This document shows, one piece after another, positions 1 to 8,589 of a stretch of DNA of 33,444 nt. Made by a program: the position numbers and the translations under genes. Below the pieces are notes generated by a model that saw only the letters and a list, made by a program, of their open reading frames with translations, had not been told where the DNA came from and ran no database searches. The stretch covers positions 1-33,444 of the forward strand of contig CANPZQ010000002.1 in assembly GCA_947588775.1 (NCBI GenBank). The letters are read 5' to 3'. Each line of letters opens with the position of its first letter. Position 1 is the first letter of the stretch. This stretch comes from an uncultured Clostridia bacterium (GTDB lineage Bacteria; Bacillota; Clostridia; Oscillospirales; Ruminococcaceae).

Positions 1-2104
1 GCGAAATCTCCTGATCGTAAAATTCCCTGTAATCCTGCTTCGAGGCAAGCTCGATTATGTGGTGGTCGGGGACATAGGTCTGGATATACGCGACGCCCTT
101 TTCCGCGCCTCTGCCTCCCCTGCCGACGACCTGCGTCAGGAGGGAAAACGTGCGCTCATAGCTTTTGTAGCTTCCCGCAAAGAGCGAGCTGTCAAGGGAA
201 ATAACCCCGACGAGCGTTACCTTCTCGAAATCAAGCCCCTTGGCTATCATCTGGGTGCCGACCATTATGTCGTACCTGCCCTCCTCGAAGTCGCGGAATT
301 TTTCTTCGTAGTGCGCCCGCGAGGAGGTAGTGTCGGCGTCCATGCGAAGTATTCTCGCGCCCGGGAAAAGCTCCGAAAGCTGCTCCTCGATAAGCTGCGT
401 TCCCGCGCCGGAGGTGCGAATGCTCCTTCCTCCGCAGACGGGACAGCTTCCGTCGAATTTCGAGGAATAGCCGCAGTAGTGGCACATAAGCCTGCCGTTG
501 GATTTATGGTATGTCAGCGGCAGAAGGCAGTTCGGGCATTTAATCGCCCCGCGGCAGCCCGAGCATAGCGCAAAGGTATTATACCCGCGCCGGTTGAGTA
601 AAAGTATCGACTGCCTGCCGTTTTTGATGTTTTCGTTGACTGCGCGAATCAAATCCTCGCAAAATTCCGAATAGTTGCCGTTTTCCGCCTCCAAAGACAT
701 ATCCGCGACGACGACCTGCGGAAGAGAAGCGTTGTTGTATCGAGAATTCATCTCAAAAAGGCTGTAGCGGCCGGTTTTCGCGTAATAGTAGCTTTCAAGC
801 GACGGGGTCGCCGACGCCATTAAAAGCACACAGCCGTGGTCGCCGCAGCGTTTTATCGCGACGTCGCGCGCATGGTAGCGAGGCGAGGATTCCGACTTAT
901 ATGTCCCCTCGCCCTCCTCGTCCATGATGATGATTCCGATATTTTTAAGCGGCGCGAAAACCGCGCTGCGGGTGCCGATAACGATTTTCGCCTTTTGGGA
1001 TTTTATCCTCTTGAACTCGTCGAGCCGTTGACCCAGCGAAAGCGCGGAATGCGTAACCGCGACGGTATCGCCGAACGCGGTGCGGAATTTTCCGACAAGC
1101 TGAGGCGTTAATGATATTTCCGGAACGAGCATCAAGGCGGTTTTTCCCTTTTTTAAAACCGAATCGATAAGCTTTATAAAAACAGCCGTCTTGCCGCTTC
1201 CGGTAACGCCGTGCAGGAGCGCGCCGGCGGGCTTTTCGGCGTCGACAAGCTTCATAATCCCCTCATAGGCGGCGTTCTGCTCGTCGGAAAGGACTATTTC
1301 GTCCGGACTTTGGAATTCCCGGGGGATGAAATCGGGCGTGCGGAAGGTTTCGTACTTATATTCCTCCAAAACGCCCTTGTCGAGCATGTTTCGGATAATC
1401 GTCTTTGTTACGCCGACGAAGTAGCAGGTTTCCTTGACGGAGGCGGATGTATTTTCCTCCAAAAATTCCGCGACTAAGCTCTGCTTAGCCGTTAAAGTAT
1501 ATGCCGACGAATCGGAAAGATAGCTGTCCGAAAGCCTGAGCATGGCGACGGTTTCGTCGCCGACGCGCCGCTTTATCTCGTCTGAACGCTCCAAAAGGCC
1601 CTTATCCGCCAGCGAGGAGAGAAGCTTCGGGTCGCTCATTCCGGCAATCATCGAAAAATCCTTCGCGGTTTCGGCGGCAAGAAGCTTTTCGTAAAGCTCC
1701 GCCTCCCTGCCTGTCAAGGGCTCGTCGGCGGTCGGGCGGTTCGGCGAAAGGGTATAGCTTTCGTCGACCGTAACGGAATACCCGGACGGTATAACCGTGC
1801 GAAACGCCTCATAGTAGGTGCAAAACGTTCGCTCCTTGAGCCATCTCACAAGCTCCATCAGCTCGGAGTCAATCAGCGGCTTTCGGTCTATAAGCGAAAG
1901 TATGGGCTTTATGCCCTCCTCGTCCTCGCGCTCGTAGACGCGCATCACAAGCCCGACGCGCTTTGAGTTAGCCCTGCCGAACGGGGCAAGAACCCGCATT
2001 CCAACGTCGAGAACGTCCTTTAAAACCACGGGAACGCGGTAGGTGTATTCGATGTCGAAGCCGTAGGCCGTGCCGGAGAGCGCGACCTTTGCAGCGGTTA
2101 TCAC
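1..2104 (-). CDS. priA: Primosomal protein N' (PriA helicase), C-terminus truncated by window edge
   Basis: Open minus-strand frame running off the window from a GTG at 2104 (VITAAKVALSGTAYGFDIEYTYRVPVVLKDVLDVGMRVLAPFGRANSKRVG...); Walker A GVTGSGKT near 1200; CPxC/CxYC zinc motifs near 430-530; GTGA overlap with rpoZ stop. Confidence 0.93.
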   Translation of the reverse strand, partial: MITAAKVALSGTAYGFDIEYTYRVPVVLKDVLDVGMRVLAPFGRANSKRVGLVMRVYEREDEEGIKPILSLIDRKPLIDSELMELVRWLKERTFCTYYEAFRTVIPSGYSVTVDESYTLSPNRPTADEPLTGREAELYEKLLAAETAKDFSMIAGMSDPKLLSSLADKGLLERSDEIKRRVGDETVAMLRLSDSYLSDSSAYTLTAKQSLVAEFLEENTSASVKETCYFVGVTKTIIRNMLDKGVLEEYKYETFRTPDFIPREFQSPDEIVLSDEQNAAYEGIMKLVDAEKPAGALLHGVTGSGKTAVFIKLIDSVLKKGKTALMLVPEISLTPQLVGKFRTAFGDTVAVTHSALSLGQRLDEFKRIKSQKAKIVIGTRSAVFAPLKNIGIIIMDEEGEGTYKSESSPRYHARDVAIKRCGDHGCVLLMASATPSLESYYYAKTGRYSLFEMNSRYNNASLPQVVVADMSLEAENGNYSEFCEDLIRAVNENIKNGRQSILLLNRRGYNTFALCSGCRGAIKCPNCLLPLTYHKSNGRLMCHYCGYSSKFDGSCPVCGGRSIRTSGAGTQLIEEQLSELFPGARILRMDADTTSSRAHYEEKFRDFEEGRYDIMVGTQMIAKGLDFEKVTLVGVISLDSSLFAGSYKSYERTFSLLTQVVGRGGRGAEKGVAYIQTYVPDHHIIELASKQDYREFYDQEIS

Positions 2105-2310
2105 TTCTTTTTAAGGGAGGGGTCTTCGCAGAGCCTGTATTCGCCCTTGGCAAACTGCTCGACGGCGGTTTTTACCGGCTTTTCGTCGATTACGGCCTTT
2201 TCCTCATACGCCTCGTCGATTATTTCCCTCGCGCGGCGCGCCACGGCGATAACCAAAGAATAGTTGCTCTCGCCGTTCTTTAAAATCTGTGAGCTTGACG
2301 GTCTTAACAT
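2101..2310 (-). CDS. rpoZ: DNA-directed RNA polymerase omega subunit
   Basis: 69 aa, MLRPSSSQILKNGESNYSLVIAVARRAREI...; position between gmk and priA is canonical. Confidence 0.9.
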   Translation of the reverse strand: MLRPSSSQILKNGESNYSLVIAVARRAREIIDEAYEEKAVIDEKPVKTAVEQFAKGEYRLCEDPSLKKK

Positions 2311-2912
2311 TTTGACAGCACTCCTTCTATTGTATCTGAATTTAACTTTGTCATGCTTTTTGCGGCCTTCATTACCGCCTTTACCTCGGAAACGGCGGCT
2401 TCGAGGTCGTCGTTCACAACGACAAAATCGTAGTTTACCGATTTTTCGATTTCGCTTTTTGCCTCCGCGACCCTTCGGGCTATTACCTCTTCGGAATCGG
2501 TTCCGCGCTTTTCAAGCCTGCGTCGAAGCTCCTTAAGCGACGGCGGGAGAATAAATATTCCCACCGCTTCGGGACACGCGGCCTTGACCTTCATCGCACC
2601 GACCGTTTCTATTTCAAGTATAACGTCGCGGCCCTCACAAAGCCTGTCGAAAACTGGGCCGCGCGGGGTTCCGTAGAGATTTCCGCAAAATTCGGCGTAC
2701 TCTAACATCCCGCCGCCCTCCATCAGCTTTTCAAACGCCGGGCGGTCGATGAAATAGTAGTTCACGCCGTCCGTTTCGCCCTCGCGCGGGGCTCTGGTGG
2801 TCGCCGAAACCGAAAAATGTATCGTCGGGTCGTCGGCAAGAATCCGCGAAACAACGGTTCCCTTTCCCGTTCCCGACGGCGCGGAAATTATAAAAAGCGT
2901 TCCTCTTTTCAT
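2304..2912 (-). CDS. gmk: Guanylate kinase
   Basis: MKRGTLFIISAPSGTGKGTVVSRIL...SVSATTRAPREGETDGVNYYF. Confidence 0.96.
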   Translation of the reverse strand: MKRGTLFIISAPSGTGKGTVVSRILADDPTIHFSVSATTRAPREGETDGVNYYFIDRPAFEKLMEGGGMLEYAEFCGNLYGTPRGPVFDRLCEGRDVILEIETVGAMKVKAACPEAVGIFILPPSLKELRRRLEKRGTDSEEVIARRVAEAKSEIEKSVNYDFVVVNDDLEAAVSEVKAVMKAAKSMTKLNSDTIEGVLSKC

Positions 2913-3148
2913 TCGGGTTCATCCTTTGCTTTAAGTATATATTCCGGCTCCCTTGCCGAGAGAATAACGTGGTCTGAATCCATCACGATGACGGATTTTG
3001 TCTTTTTGCCGTATGTCGCGTCAATCAGAGTGCCGCTGTCGCGGGAATCCTGAATCAGCCTTTTAATAGGCGAGCTCGACGGCTCGACGACCGCGATTAT
3101 CCTTCCCAACGGGACGAAGCAGGAATAGCCGATATTTACAACTTCCAT
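2909..3148 (-). CDS. remA: RemA/DUF370-family extracellular matrix regulatory protein
   Basis: 79 aa MEVVNIGYSCFVPLGRIIAVVEPSSSPIKRLIQDSRDSGTLIDATYGKKTKSVIVMDSDHVILSA; located yicC-remA-gmk. Confidence 0.88.
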   Translation of the reverse strand: MEVVNIGYSCFVPLGRIIAVVEPSSSPIKRLIQDSRDSGTLIDATYGKKTKSVIVMDSDHVILSAREPEYILKAKDEPE

Positions 3149-3160
3149 AAAAAGCCTCCG

Positions 3161-4039
3161 CTATTCGATATTCTGGAGCTGCTCGCGGATTTTTTCCACG
3201 GCGGCTTTCATGTTCAGAACGAGCTTTGTGACGGCGATGTCGTTGCACTTCGAGCCCATCGTGTTTACCTCGCGGTTGAACTCCTGAATAAGAAAATCAA
3301 GCCTCTTTCCAATCGGTCCGTCCTCCTCAAGAAGCCCGCGGCACTGGCAGATATGGCTCTTTAAGCGAACCGTTTCCTCGTCGACGGCAATTTTGTCGGC
3401 AAAAATCGCGGCCTCGGTGAGAATCCGCTGCTCGTCGGCGTTTTTGTCCTCCAAAACCTCGGAAATCTTTTTATATAGCCGCTCGCGGTATGCGGCGACG
3501 GTTTCCGGGGAGCGGCGTTCGACCTCCGCGACGTCAGAGCTTATTTCGTCGAGCTTTGAAATTATGTCGGATTTAAGCTTTTCGCCCTCGGCCGCGCGCA
3601 TCGCCAAAAAGCCGTCGAGGGCCTCGGAAGCGGTTTCGGAAACCTGCGCCCAAAGCTCCTCCTCGTCCTCCTCGGCTTTTTTAACGGTGAACGCGTCGGG
3701 AATCCGAAGAAGGTGGGAAAGCGCGAGGTCGTCGGGGATATTGAAGCTTTCGCCGGCCTCGCGGAGCGCGGCGACGTAGCGGCCGATGATTTCGCGGTTC
3801 GGCTCGACCGTTCCGGAGGGGTCGCCGGTATCGGTGACGGTAACGAACGCTTCGGTCTTGCCGCGGTTTATTTTTTCGGAGCATAGCTTTTTAAGGCGTT
3901 CCTCCATGAATGTATACTGCCGCGGCGTGCGCGCGGTGAATTCAAAAAAGCGGTGGTTTACGGCCTTTATCTCGACGGTGATTTCGCGGGTATCGAATAC
4001 CTTCGCCGCCCTGCCGTAGCCGGTCATGCTTTTCGGCAT
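3161..4039 (-). CDS. yicC: YicC-family protein (endoribonuclease YicC-like)
   Basis: MPKSMTGYGRAAKVFDTREITVEIKAVNHRFFEF...C-terminal NTMGSKCNDIAVTKLVLNMKAAVEKIREQLQNIE; start chosen at MPKSMTG with upstream AAAGGA. Confidence 0.92.
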   Translation of the reverse strand: MPKSMTGYGRAAKVFDTREITVEIKAVNHRFFEFTARTPRQYTFMEERLKKLCSEKINRGKTEAFVTVTDTGDPSGTVEPNREIIGRYVAALREAGESFNIPDDLALSHLLRIPDAFTVKKAEEDEEELWAQVSETASEALDGFLAMRAAEGEKLKSDIISKLDEISSDVAEVERRSPETVAAYRERLYKKISEVLEDKNADEQRILTEAAIFADKIAVDEETVRLKSHICQCRGLLEEDGPIGKRLDFLIQEFNREVNTMGSKCNDIAVTKLVLNMKAAVEKIREQLQNIE

Positions 4040-4081
4040 TAAAAACAGTCCTTTCTGCACGGTTATCCATAATCAAAGTTC

Positions 4082-4110
4082 AGTATAGCACATTTTTGAA
4101 AATAAAGCAA
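4082..4110 (-). promoter_or_regulatory. Sigma-A-type promoter for yicC cluster
   Basis: Minus strand TTGCTT-N17-TATACT. Confidence 0.6.
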
Positions 4111-4193
4111 GTTTTTTGACAAAAATTAAAGGTTACATTTTTGTAACACCGCGTCCACGCGCTCTACGCATCTATCCAATAAAAGCGCGGGTA

Positions 4194-4222
4194 TTTACAA
4201 AGCCGAAAAAATATGATAAAAT
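4194..4222 (+). promoter_or_regulatory. Sigma-A-type promoter for HD-domain gene
   Basis: TTTACA-N17-TAAAAT followed by GAGAGGAG RBS and ATG at 4251. Confidence 0.6.
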
Positions 4223-4250
4223 ATTCCCAAACCGCGAGAGGAGATTTGCA

Positions 4251-4850
4251 ATGGCGAACGAAACAAAGGAAAGATTCATTGAAATATACACGCGCGAAAT
4301 TAAGCGCGACGGAGCGGACAGACTGCTTGATTTTTTGCAGCAAAAGTGCGATTTTTTCACCGCGCCCGCTTCCACCCGCTTTCACTGCTCCTATGAGGGC
4401 GGGCTCTGCGAGCACAGCCTCAACGTCTACGACTGTCTGAGGTCCTACCTCGACTCCGACCGGGCAAAAAACACCTTCGGGCTCGACTTTTCCGACGAAT
4501 CGGTCGCGATTGTGTCGCTTTTGCATGACGTTTGCAAGATAAACACCTACCGCACGTCGATGCGAAACGTAAAGGACGACAAAACCGGGATTTGGTCGAG
4601 GGTCCCATACTACGAATACAACGACACCCTCCCCTACGGCCACGGCGAGAAGTCGGTTTACATAGTTTCCGGCTTTATGAGGCTCACGCGCGACGAGGCT
4701 ATGGCGATAAGGTGGCACATGGGCTTTTCGGGAACCGAGGATCAAAAGCTCGTCGGAAACGCCCTGAGAATGTACCCCCTCGCGATGGCACTGATGATTG
4801 CGGACTGCGAGGCCTCGACATTTGTCGAGGAAAGAGCGGAGAAAAAGTAA
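4251..4850 (+). CDS. HD-domain protein (putative phosphohydrolase)
   Basis: MANETKERFIEIYTREIKRDGADRLLDFLQQ...FHCSYEGGLCEHSLNVYDCL...LLHDVCKINTY; internal start at 4251 preferred over 4116 because of promoter and RBS. Confidence 0.82.
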   Translation: MANETKERFIEIYTREIKRDGADRLLDFLQQKCDFFTAPASTRFHCSYEGGLCEHSLNVYDCLRSYLDSDRAKNTFGLDFSDESVAIVSLLHDVCKINTYRTSMRNVKDDKTGIWSRVPYYEYNDTLPYGHGEKSVYIVSGFMRLTRDEAMAIRWHMGFSGTEDQKLVGNALRMYPLAMALMIADCEASTFVEERAEKK

Positions 4851-4860
4851 ATTGAAAAAT

Positions 4861-4888
4861 TTAAACCCCGGGATAGCCCCGGGGTTAA
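4861..4888. terminator. Bidirectional intrinsic terminator
   Basis: ttaaaccccgggatagccccggggttaa between convergent genes. Confidence 0.75.
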
Positions 4889-4890
4889 TT

Positions 4891-5082
4891 TTATCTGTCG
4901 GATTTTCTCAGGAAATATACTGCGGCCGCAAAGCTTATAACCGCGCAGACGGCGAGGGCGATTAAAACCCACGTCGATTCCGACTCCCCTACCATGTCGG
5001 TAAGGCCGATAAAAAGTCCGAGCGCAAGCTGTATTGCGGAAGAAACGAATATAAGAATCGATATAAGGCGGTAACGGTTCAT
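4891..5082 (-). CDS. Small two-TM membrane protein, unknown function
   Basis: 63 aa MNRYRLISILIFVSSAIQLALGLFIGLTDMVGESESTWVLIALAVCAVISFAAAVYFLRKSDR; two hydrophobic segments. Confidence 0.65.
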   Translation of the reverse strand: MNRYRLISILIFVSSAIQLALGLFIGLTDMVGESESTWVLIALAVCAVISFAAAVYFLRKSDR

Positions 5083-5094
5083 TTTTTCGCTTCC

Positions 5095-6483
5095 TCAGAA
5101 TTTAAGATTCTTGGGCGTTCTCGAATATGCCTGAACGTCGCGGATATTCGCGACCCCCGTGACGTACATAAGGAGCCTTTCAAGCCCGAGGCCGAAGCCG
5201 GAATGCACCACTCCGCCGTATCTTCTCAAATCGAGATACCAGTCGAGGGTTTCCTTTTCCATCTTAAGCTCGTCCATGCGCTTATCCAGAAGCTCGAAGC
5301 TCTCCTCGCGCTGAGAGCCGCCAATCAGCTCCCCTACCCCCGGAACCAGAAGGTCGCAGGCGGCGACGGTCTTTCCGTCGGGGTTGAGCTTCATGTAAAA
5401 CGCCTTGATGTCCTTCGGGAAGTCAATCAGGAAAACGGGTCCCTTCGCTATCTGCTCGCAGATATATACCTCATGCTCCTTGTTGAAGTCCATTCCCCAC
5501 GAAACCGGGTTTTCAAACTTAACGCCGCTTTTAATCAGCGCGTCGACGGCCTCGGTATAGGTGATTACCTTGAAATCGGAGGAAGCGACGGTTTTAAGCT
5601 TTTCGATTAAATCATGCTTCTCGGCGACGAAATTGTTGAGGAACTCCAGCTCGTCGGGGCAGCTTTTCAGCACGTCGTTGATGACGTATTTAAGCATCGC
5701 CTCCATCACGGCCATATCGCCCTTAAGGTCGCAAAACGCCATTTCCGGCTCAATCATCCAGAATTCGGAGGCATGGTAGGGCGTATTTGAGTTTTCGGCG
5801 CGGAACGTCGGGCCGAAGGTATAAACCTTACCGAAAGCGAGCGCGAACGGCTCGACATGCAGCTGTCCCGAAACGGTGAGGCAGGCGTGCTTGCCGAAAA
5901 AGTCCTCGGCGTAGTTTCCGTCCTCGCGGGTGGTAACGGTGAAGCATTCGCCCGCGCCCTCGGCGTCGTTTCCGGTTATAATCGGGGTGTGGATATAGGT
6001 GAAGCCGTTTTGGCGGAAGAATTCATGAAGGCTCTGCGAAACGACGGAGCGGATTCTGAACACCGCCATAAAGGTGTTGGTCTTTGGCCTTAAATGCGGG
6101 ATTTCGCGCAAAAATTCGAGGCTGTGGCGTTTTTTCTGCATGGGATACGTAGCGTCGCAGTCGCCCAAAAGCTCGATTTCTGACGCGTTGATTTCAAAGG
6201 GCTGCTTTGCGCCCTCTGTTATAACGAGCCTTCCGGTTACGCGGACGGAGCAGCCGGTCAGAAGCTTTGAAACGTCGGCGTAGTTGGAAAGCTTATCCTC
6301 CTCGTAGACAATCTGGCAGTTATTGAACGACGAGCCGTCGTTTAGGGCGATAAAGCCGATTTTATTGGACGAGCGGTTGGTTCTTATCCAGCCCTCAAGG
6401 GTAATTTCGGCCCCCGATACAAGGCTGCCGTCCGGCTTTTCGCCGCGGACGCTTTTATAAATACTGTCAATCAGGTATTTCAA
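5095..6483 (-). CDS. asnS: Asparagine--tRNA ligase
   Basis: MKYLIDSIYKSVRGEKPDGSLVSGAEITLEGWIRTNRSSNKIGFIALNDGSSFNNCQIV...SGFGLGLERLLMYVTGVANIRDVQAYSRTPKNLKF. Confidence 0.97.
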   Translation of the reverse strand: MKYLIDSIYKSVRGEKPDGSLVSGAEITLEGWIRTNRSSNKIGFIALNDGSSFNNCQIVYEEDKLSNYADVSKLLTGCSVRVTGRLVITEGAKQPFEINASEIELLGDCDATYPMQKKRHSLEFLREIPHLRPKTNTFMAVFRIRSVVSQSLHEFFRQNGFTYIHTPIITGNDAEGAGECFTVTTREDGNYAEDFFGKHACLTVSGQLHVEPFALAFGKVYTFGPTFRAENSNTPYHASEFWMIEPEMAFCDLKGDMAVMEAMLKYVINDVLKSCPDELEFLNNFVAEKHDLIEKLKTVASSDFKVITYTEAVDALIKSGVKFENPVSWGMDFNKEHEVYICEQIAKGPVFLIDFPKDIKAFYMKLNPDGKTVAACDLLVPGVGELIGGSQREESFELLDKRMDELKMEKETLDWYLDLRRYGGVVHSGFGLGLERLLMYVTGVANIRDVQAYSRTPKNLKF

Positions 6484-6515
6484 ATCAATGACTCCTTTTT
6501 TCCGTAATTAAGGAT

Positions 6516-6544
6516 ATTATAGTATCGCCCGAAAAAATTGTCAA
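6516..6544 (-). promoter_or_regulatory. Sigma-A promoter for asnS
   Basis: Minus strand TTGACA-N17-TATAAT (perfect consensus). Confidence 0.75.
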
Positions 6545-6577
6545 GTGCCGCCGCATATTTTTTTCGCAAATCCGGCT

Positions 6578-7444
6578 TCAATGCGCCGCGCCGCTCTTTG
6601 AAAGCTCCTCGCAGAGGGCGGCGAAGTCCTCGCCGCGAAGCTGTTCGGGGCGGGCGGTCGGGGAAATCCCCGCGCTTTTAAGAACCTCCGACGCCGCGGC
6701 CTTATCAATCCCCAAAGAGCCCGAAAGCGCGTTTAAAAGCGTTTTTCTGCGCATTGTGAAAACTCCCCTGACGATTTTAAAATACAGCTTTTCGTCGGCG
6801 ACCTGCGGGAGGGTTTTTCGGATATTCAAGCGGATAACCTCGCTGTCGACGTTCGGCGAAGGCATGAAGCTTCCCCTGCCGACCGAAAAGAGCTTTTCCG
6901 GCTCGGAATAAAACCTCACCGCCGCTGTAACCGCTCCCGCCTCGCGGGTTCCCAACGGCGCGCAGAGCCTGTCCGCCGCCTCTCGCTGAACCATAGTCGT
7001 GACGGATTCCACCGGCAGGCGGTCCTCCAAAAGCTTCATTACTACGGGAGAAGTGATATAATACGGAAGGTTTGCGCAGACCGTCACCGGCATTCCGTCA
7101 AATTCCTCCGCCAAAAGCTTATTCAAATCGAGCTTTAAAACGTCGGCGTTTATGATTTTCAGGTTTTTGTGCTCCGAAAGCGTTTCGGAAAGTATCGGCA
7201 AAAGGCGGCCGTCGAGCTCGACTGCGACGACTTTTTTCGCGTTTTTGCAAAGCTCGTTCGTCAGAACCCCTATCCCGGGGCCGATTTCCAAAACGCCGCC
7301 GTCGGGACGCGCTCCGCCGAGCTCGGCAATCCTCGGGCAAACCGACGGGTTTATCAGAAAATTCTGGCCGAGGCGTTTTGAAAACGTAAAGCCGTGCCGC
7401 GAAAGTATCTTTTTTATAACGGCGGGGTCGTATAAATTGTCCAT
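6578..7444 (-). CDS. rsmA: 16S rRNA (adenine(1518)-N(6)/adenine(1519)-N(6))-dimethyltransferase
   Basis: FTFSKRLGQNFLINPSVCPRIAELGG...VLEIGPGIGVLTNELC...VCANLPYYITSPVVMKLLE. Confidence 0.96.
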   Translation of the reverse strand: MDNLYDPAVIKKILSRHGFTFSKRLGQNFLINPSVCPRIAELGGARPDGGVLEIGPGIGVLTNELCKNAKKVVAVELDGRLLPILSETLSEHKNLKIINADVLKLDLNKLLAEEFDGMPVTVCANLPYYITSPVVMKLLEDRLPVESVTTMVQREAADRLCAPLGTREAGAVTAAVRFYSEPEKLFSVGRGSFMPSPNVDSEVIRLNIRKTLPQVADEKLYFKIVRGVFTMRRKTLLNALSGSLGIDKAAASEVLKSAGISPTARPEQLRGEDFAALCEELSKSGAAH

Positions 7445-7470
7445 AGCGCGCTCCTTTTCGGGTTTGGGAT

Positions 7471-7499
7471 ATTATAGCACAGAGTTTTGTCGCAGTCAA
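7471..7499 (-). promoter_or_regulatory. Sigma-A promoter for rsmA
   Basis: Minus strand TTGACT-N17-TATAAT. Confidence 0.75.
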
Positions 7500-7500
7500 G

Positions 7501-7529
7501 TTGACATAGCGGCGGCGTTGTGTTAAAAT
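7501..7529 (+). promoter_or_regulatory. Sigma-A promoter for methyltransferase gene
   Basis: TTGACA-N17-TAAAAT. Confidence 0.7.
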
Positions 7530-7550
7530 GGCTTAAACGGAGGGATTTTC

Positions 7551-8300
7551 ATGAATTATCAGGACATAAACGCCGAAACAATCGACCGCTGGATTGACGA
7601 GGGCTGGGAATGGGGAGTTCCGGTCGCTCACGAAGTCTGCGAGGACGCGCGGCGCGGAAAATGGGACGTTTTGCTCACGCCGACAAAGTCGGTTCCCCAC
7701 AAATGGTTCGGCGAATTAAAGGGAAAGAAGCTTTTGGGGCTTGCCTCGGGCGGAGGCCAGCAGATTCCGATTTTTTCGATTTTAGGAGCCGACTGCACCG
7801 TTCTCGACTACTCCCCGAAGCAGCTTGAAGCGGAAAAGACGGTTTCTGAGCGCGAGGGCTACAACGTGAAAATTGTCCGCGCCGACATGACGAAGCCCCT
7901 GCCCTTTTCGGACGGCGAGTTTGACATAATCTTTCACCCGGTTTCAAACTGCTACGTCGAGGAGGTAAAGCCGATTTTCAGGGAATGCTTTCGGGTGCTG
8001 AAAAGCGGCGGAGTGCTCCTTTCGGGGCTCGACAACGGCGTGAATTTTCTCGTCAACGGCGACGAATCGAGGATTGTGAACACGCTCCCGTTTAACCCGC
8101 TTAAAAATCCCGAGCAGATGAAGTCGCTGTCGGACGACGACTGCGGCGTTCAGTTTTCGCACACGCTTGAGGAGCAAATCGGCGGGCAGCTCGAGGCGGG
8201 ATTTATTCTCACCGACATCTACGAGGACACTAACGGCTATGGGTACCTTCACGAGCACAATATCCCCTGCTTTTTAGCGACAAGAGCCGTAAAGCCCTGA
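7551..8300 (+). CDS. Class I SAM-dependent methyltransferase
   Basis: GKKLLGLASGGGQQIPIFSILGADCTVLDYSPKQLEAEK...FDIIFHPVSNCYVEE; RBS GGAGGGA. Confidence 0.88.
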   Translation: MNYQDINAETIDRWIDEGWEWGVPVAHEVCEDARRGKWDVLLTPTKSVPHKWFGELKGKKLLGLASGGGQQIPIFSILGADCTVLDYSPKQLEAEKTVSEREGYNVKIVRADMTKPLPFSDGEFDIIFHPVSNCYVEEVKPIFRECFRVLKSGGVLLSGLDNGVNFLVNGDESRIVNTLPFNPLKNPEQMKSLSDDDCGVQFSHTLEEQIGGQLEAGFILTDIYEDTNGYGYLHEHNIPCFLATRAVKP

Positions 8301-8357
8301 ATTTCGCATAAACCGCCCGTCGGCGCAGATAATAGCACCGAAGGGCGGTGAATTTTT

Positions 8358-8522
8358 ATGCCGGATAAACAAAAGCTTGCGCGGCTTCAAAAGGCGACCG
8401 CCGCCGAAGCGGCAAAGTACCTTGACCCGAAGGAGCTTCGGGACTTTCTCGAGGAGCGGCACCCGCTTTTTCCCGAAAATGCGGAAAAAAGGAGCTCTTC
8501 CGACTACGAAGGGCCGATATAA
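8358..8522 (+). CDS. Small unknown protein, 54 aa (below ORF-track cutoff)
   Basis: MPDKQKLARLQKATAAEAAKYLDPKELRDFLEERHPLFPENAEKRSSSDYEGPI; SD-like GGGCGGTGA; ends just before a terminator hairpin. Confidence 0.6.
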   Translation: MPDKQKLARLQKATAAEAAKYLDPKELRDFLEERHPLFPENAEKRSSSDYEGPI

Positions 8523-8530
8523 ACGCCATG

Positions 8531-8563
8531 AAAAAAGCCCCCGGGGTATCCGGAGGCTTTTTC
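8531..8563. terminator. Bidirectional terminator between 54-aa ORF (+) and tsf (-)
   Basis: aaaaaagcccccggggtatccggaggctttttcc. Confidence 0.75.
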
Positions 8564-8589
8564 CGAAAGCTAAAAAGGAGAACGGAAAA

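Noticed and set aside
59-1477. Plus-strand ORFs at window start
   Set aside because: They lie opposite priA, which the track missed because the real frame runs off the window without a stop.
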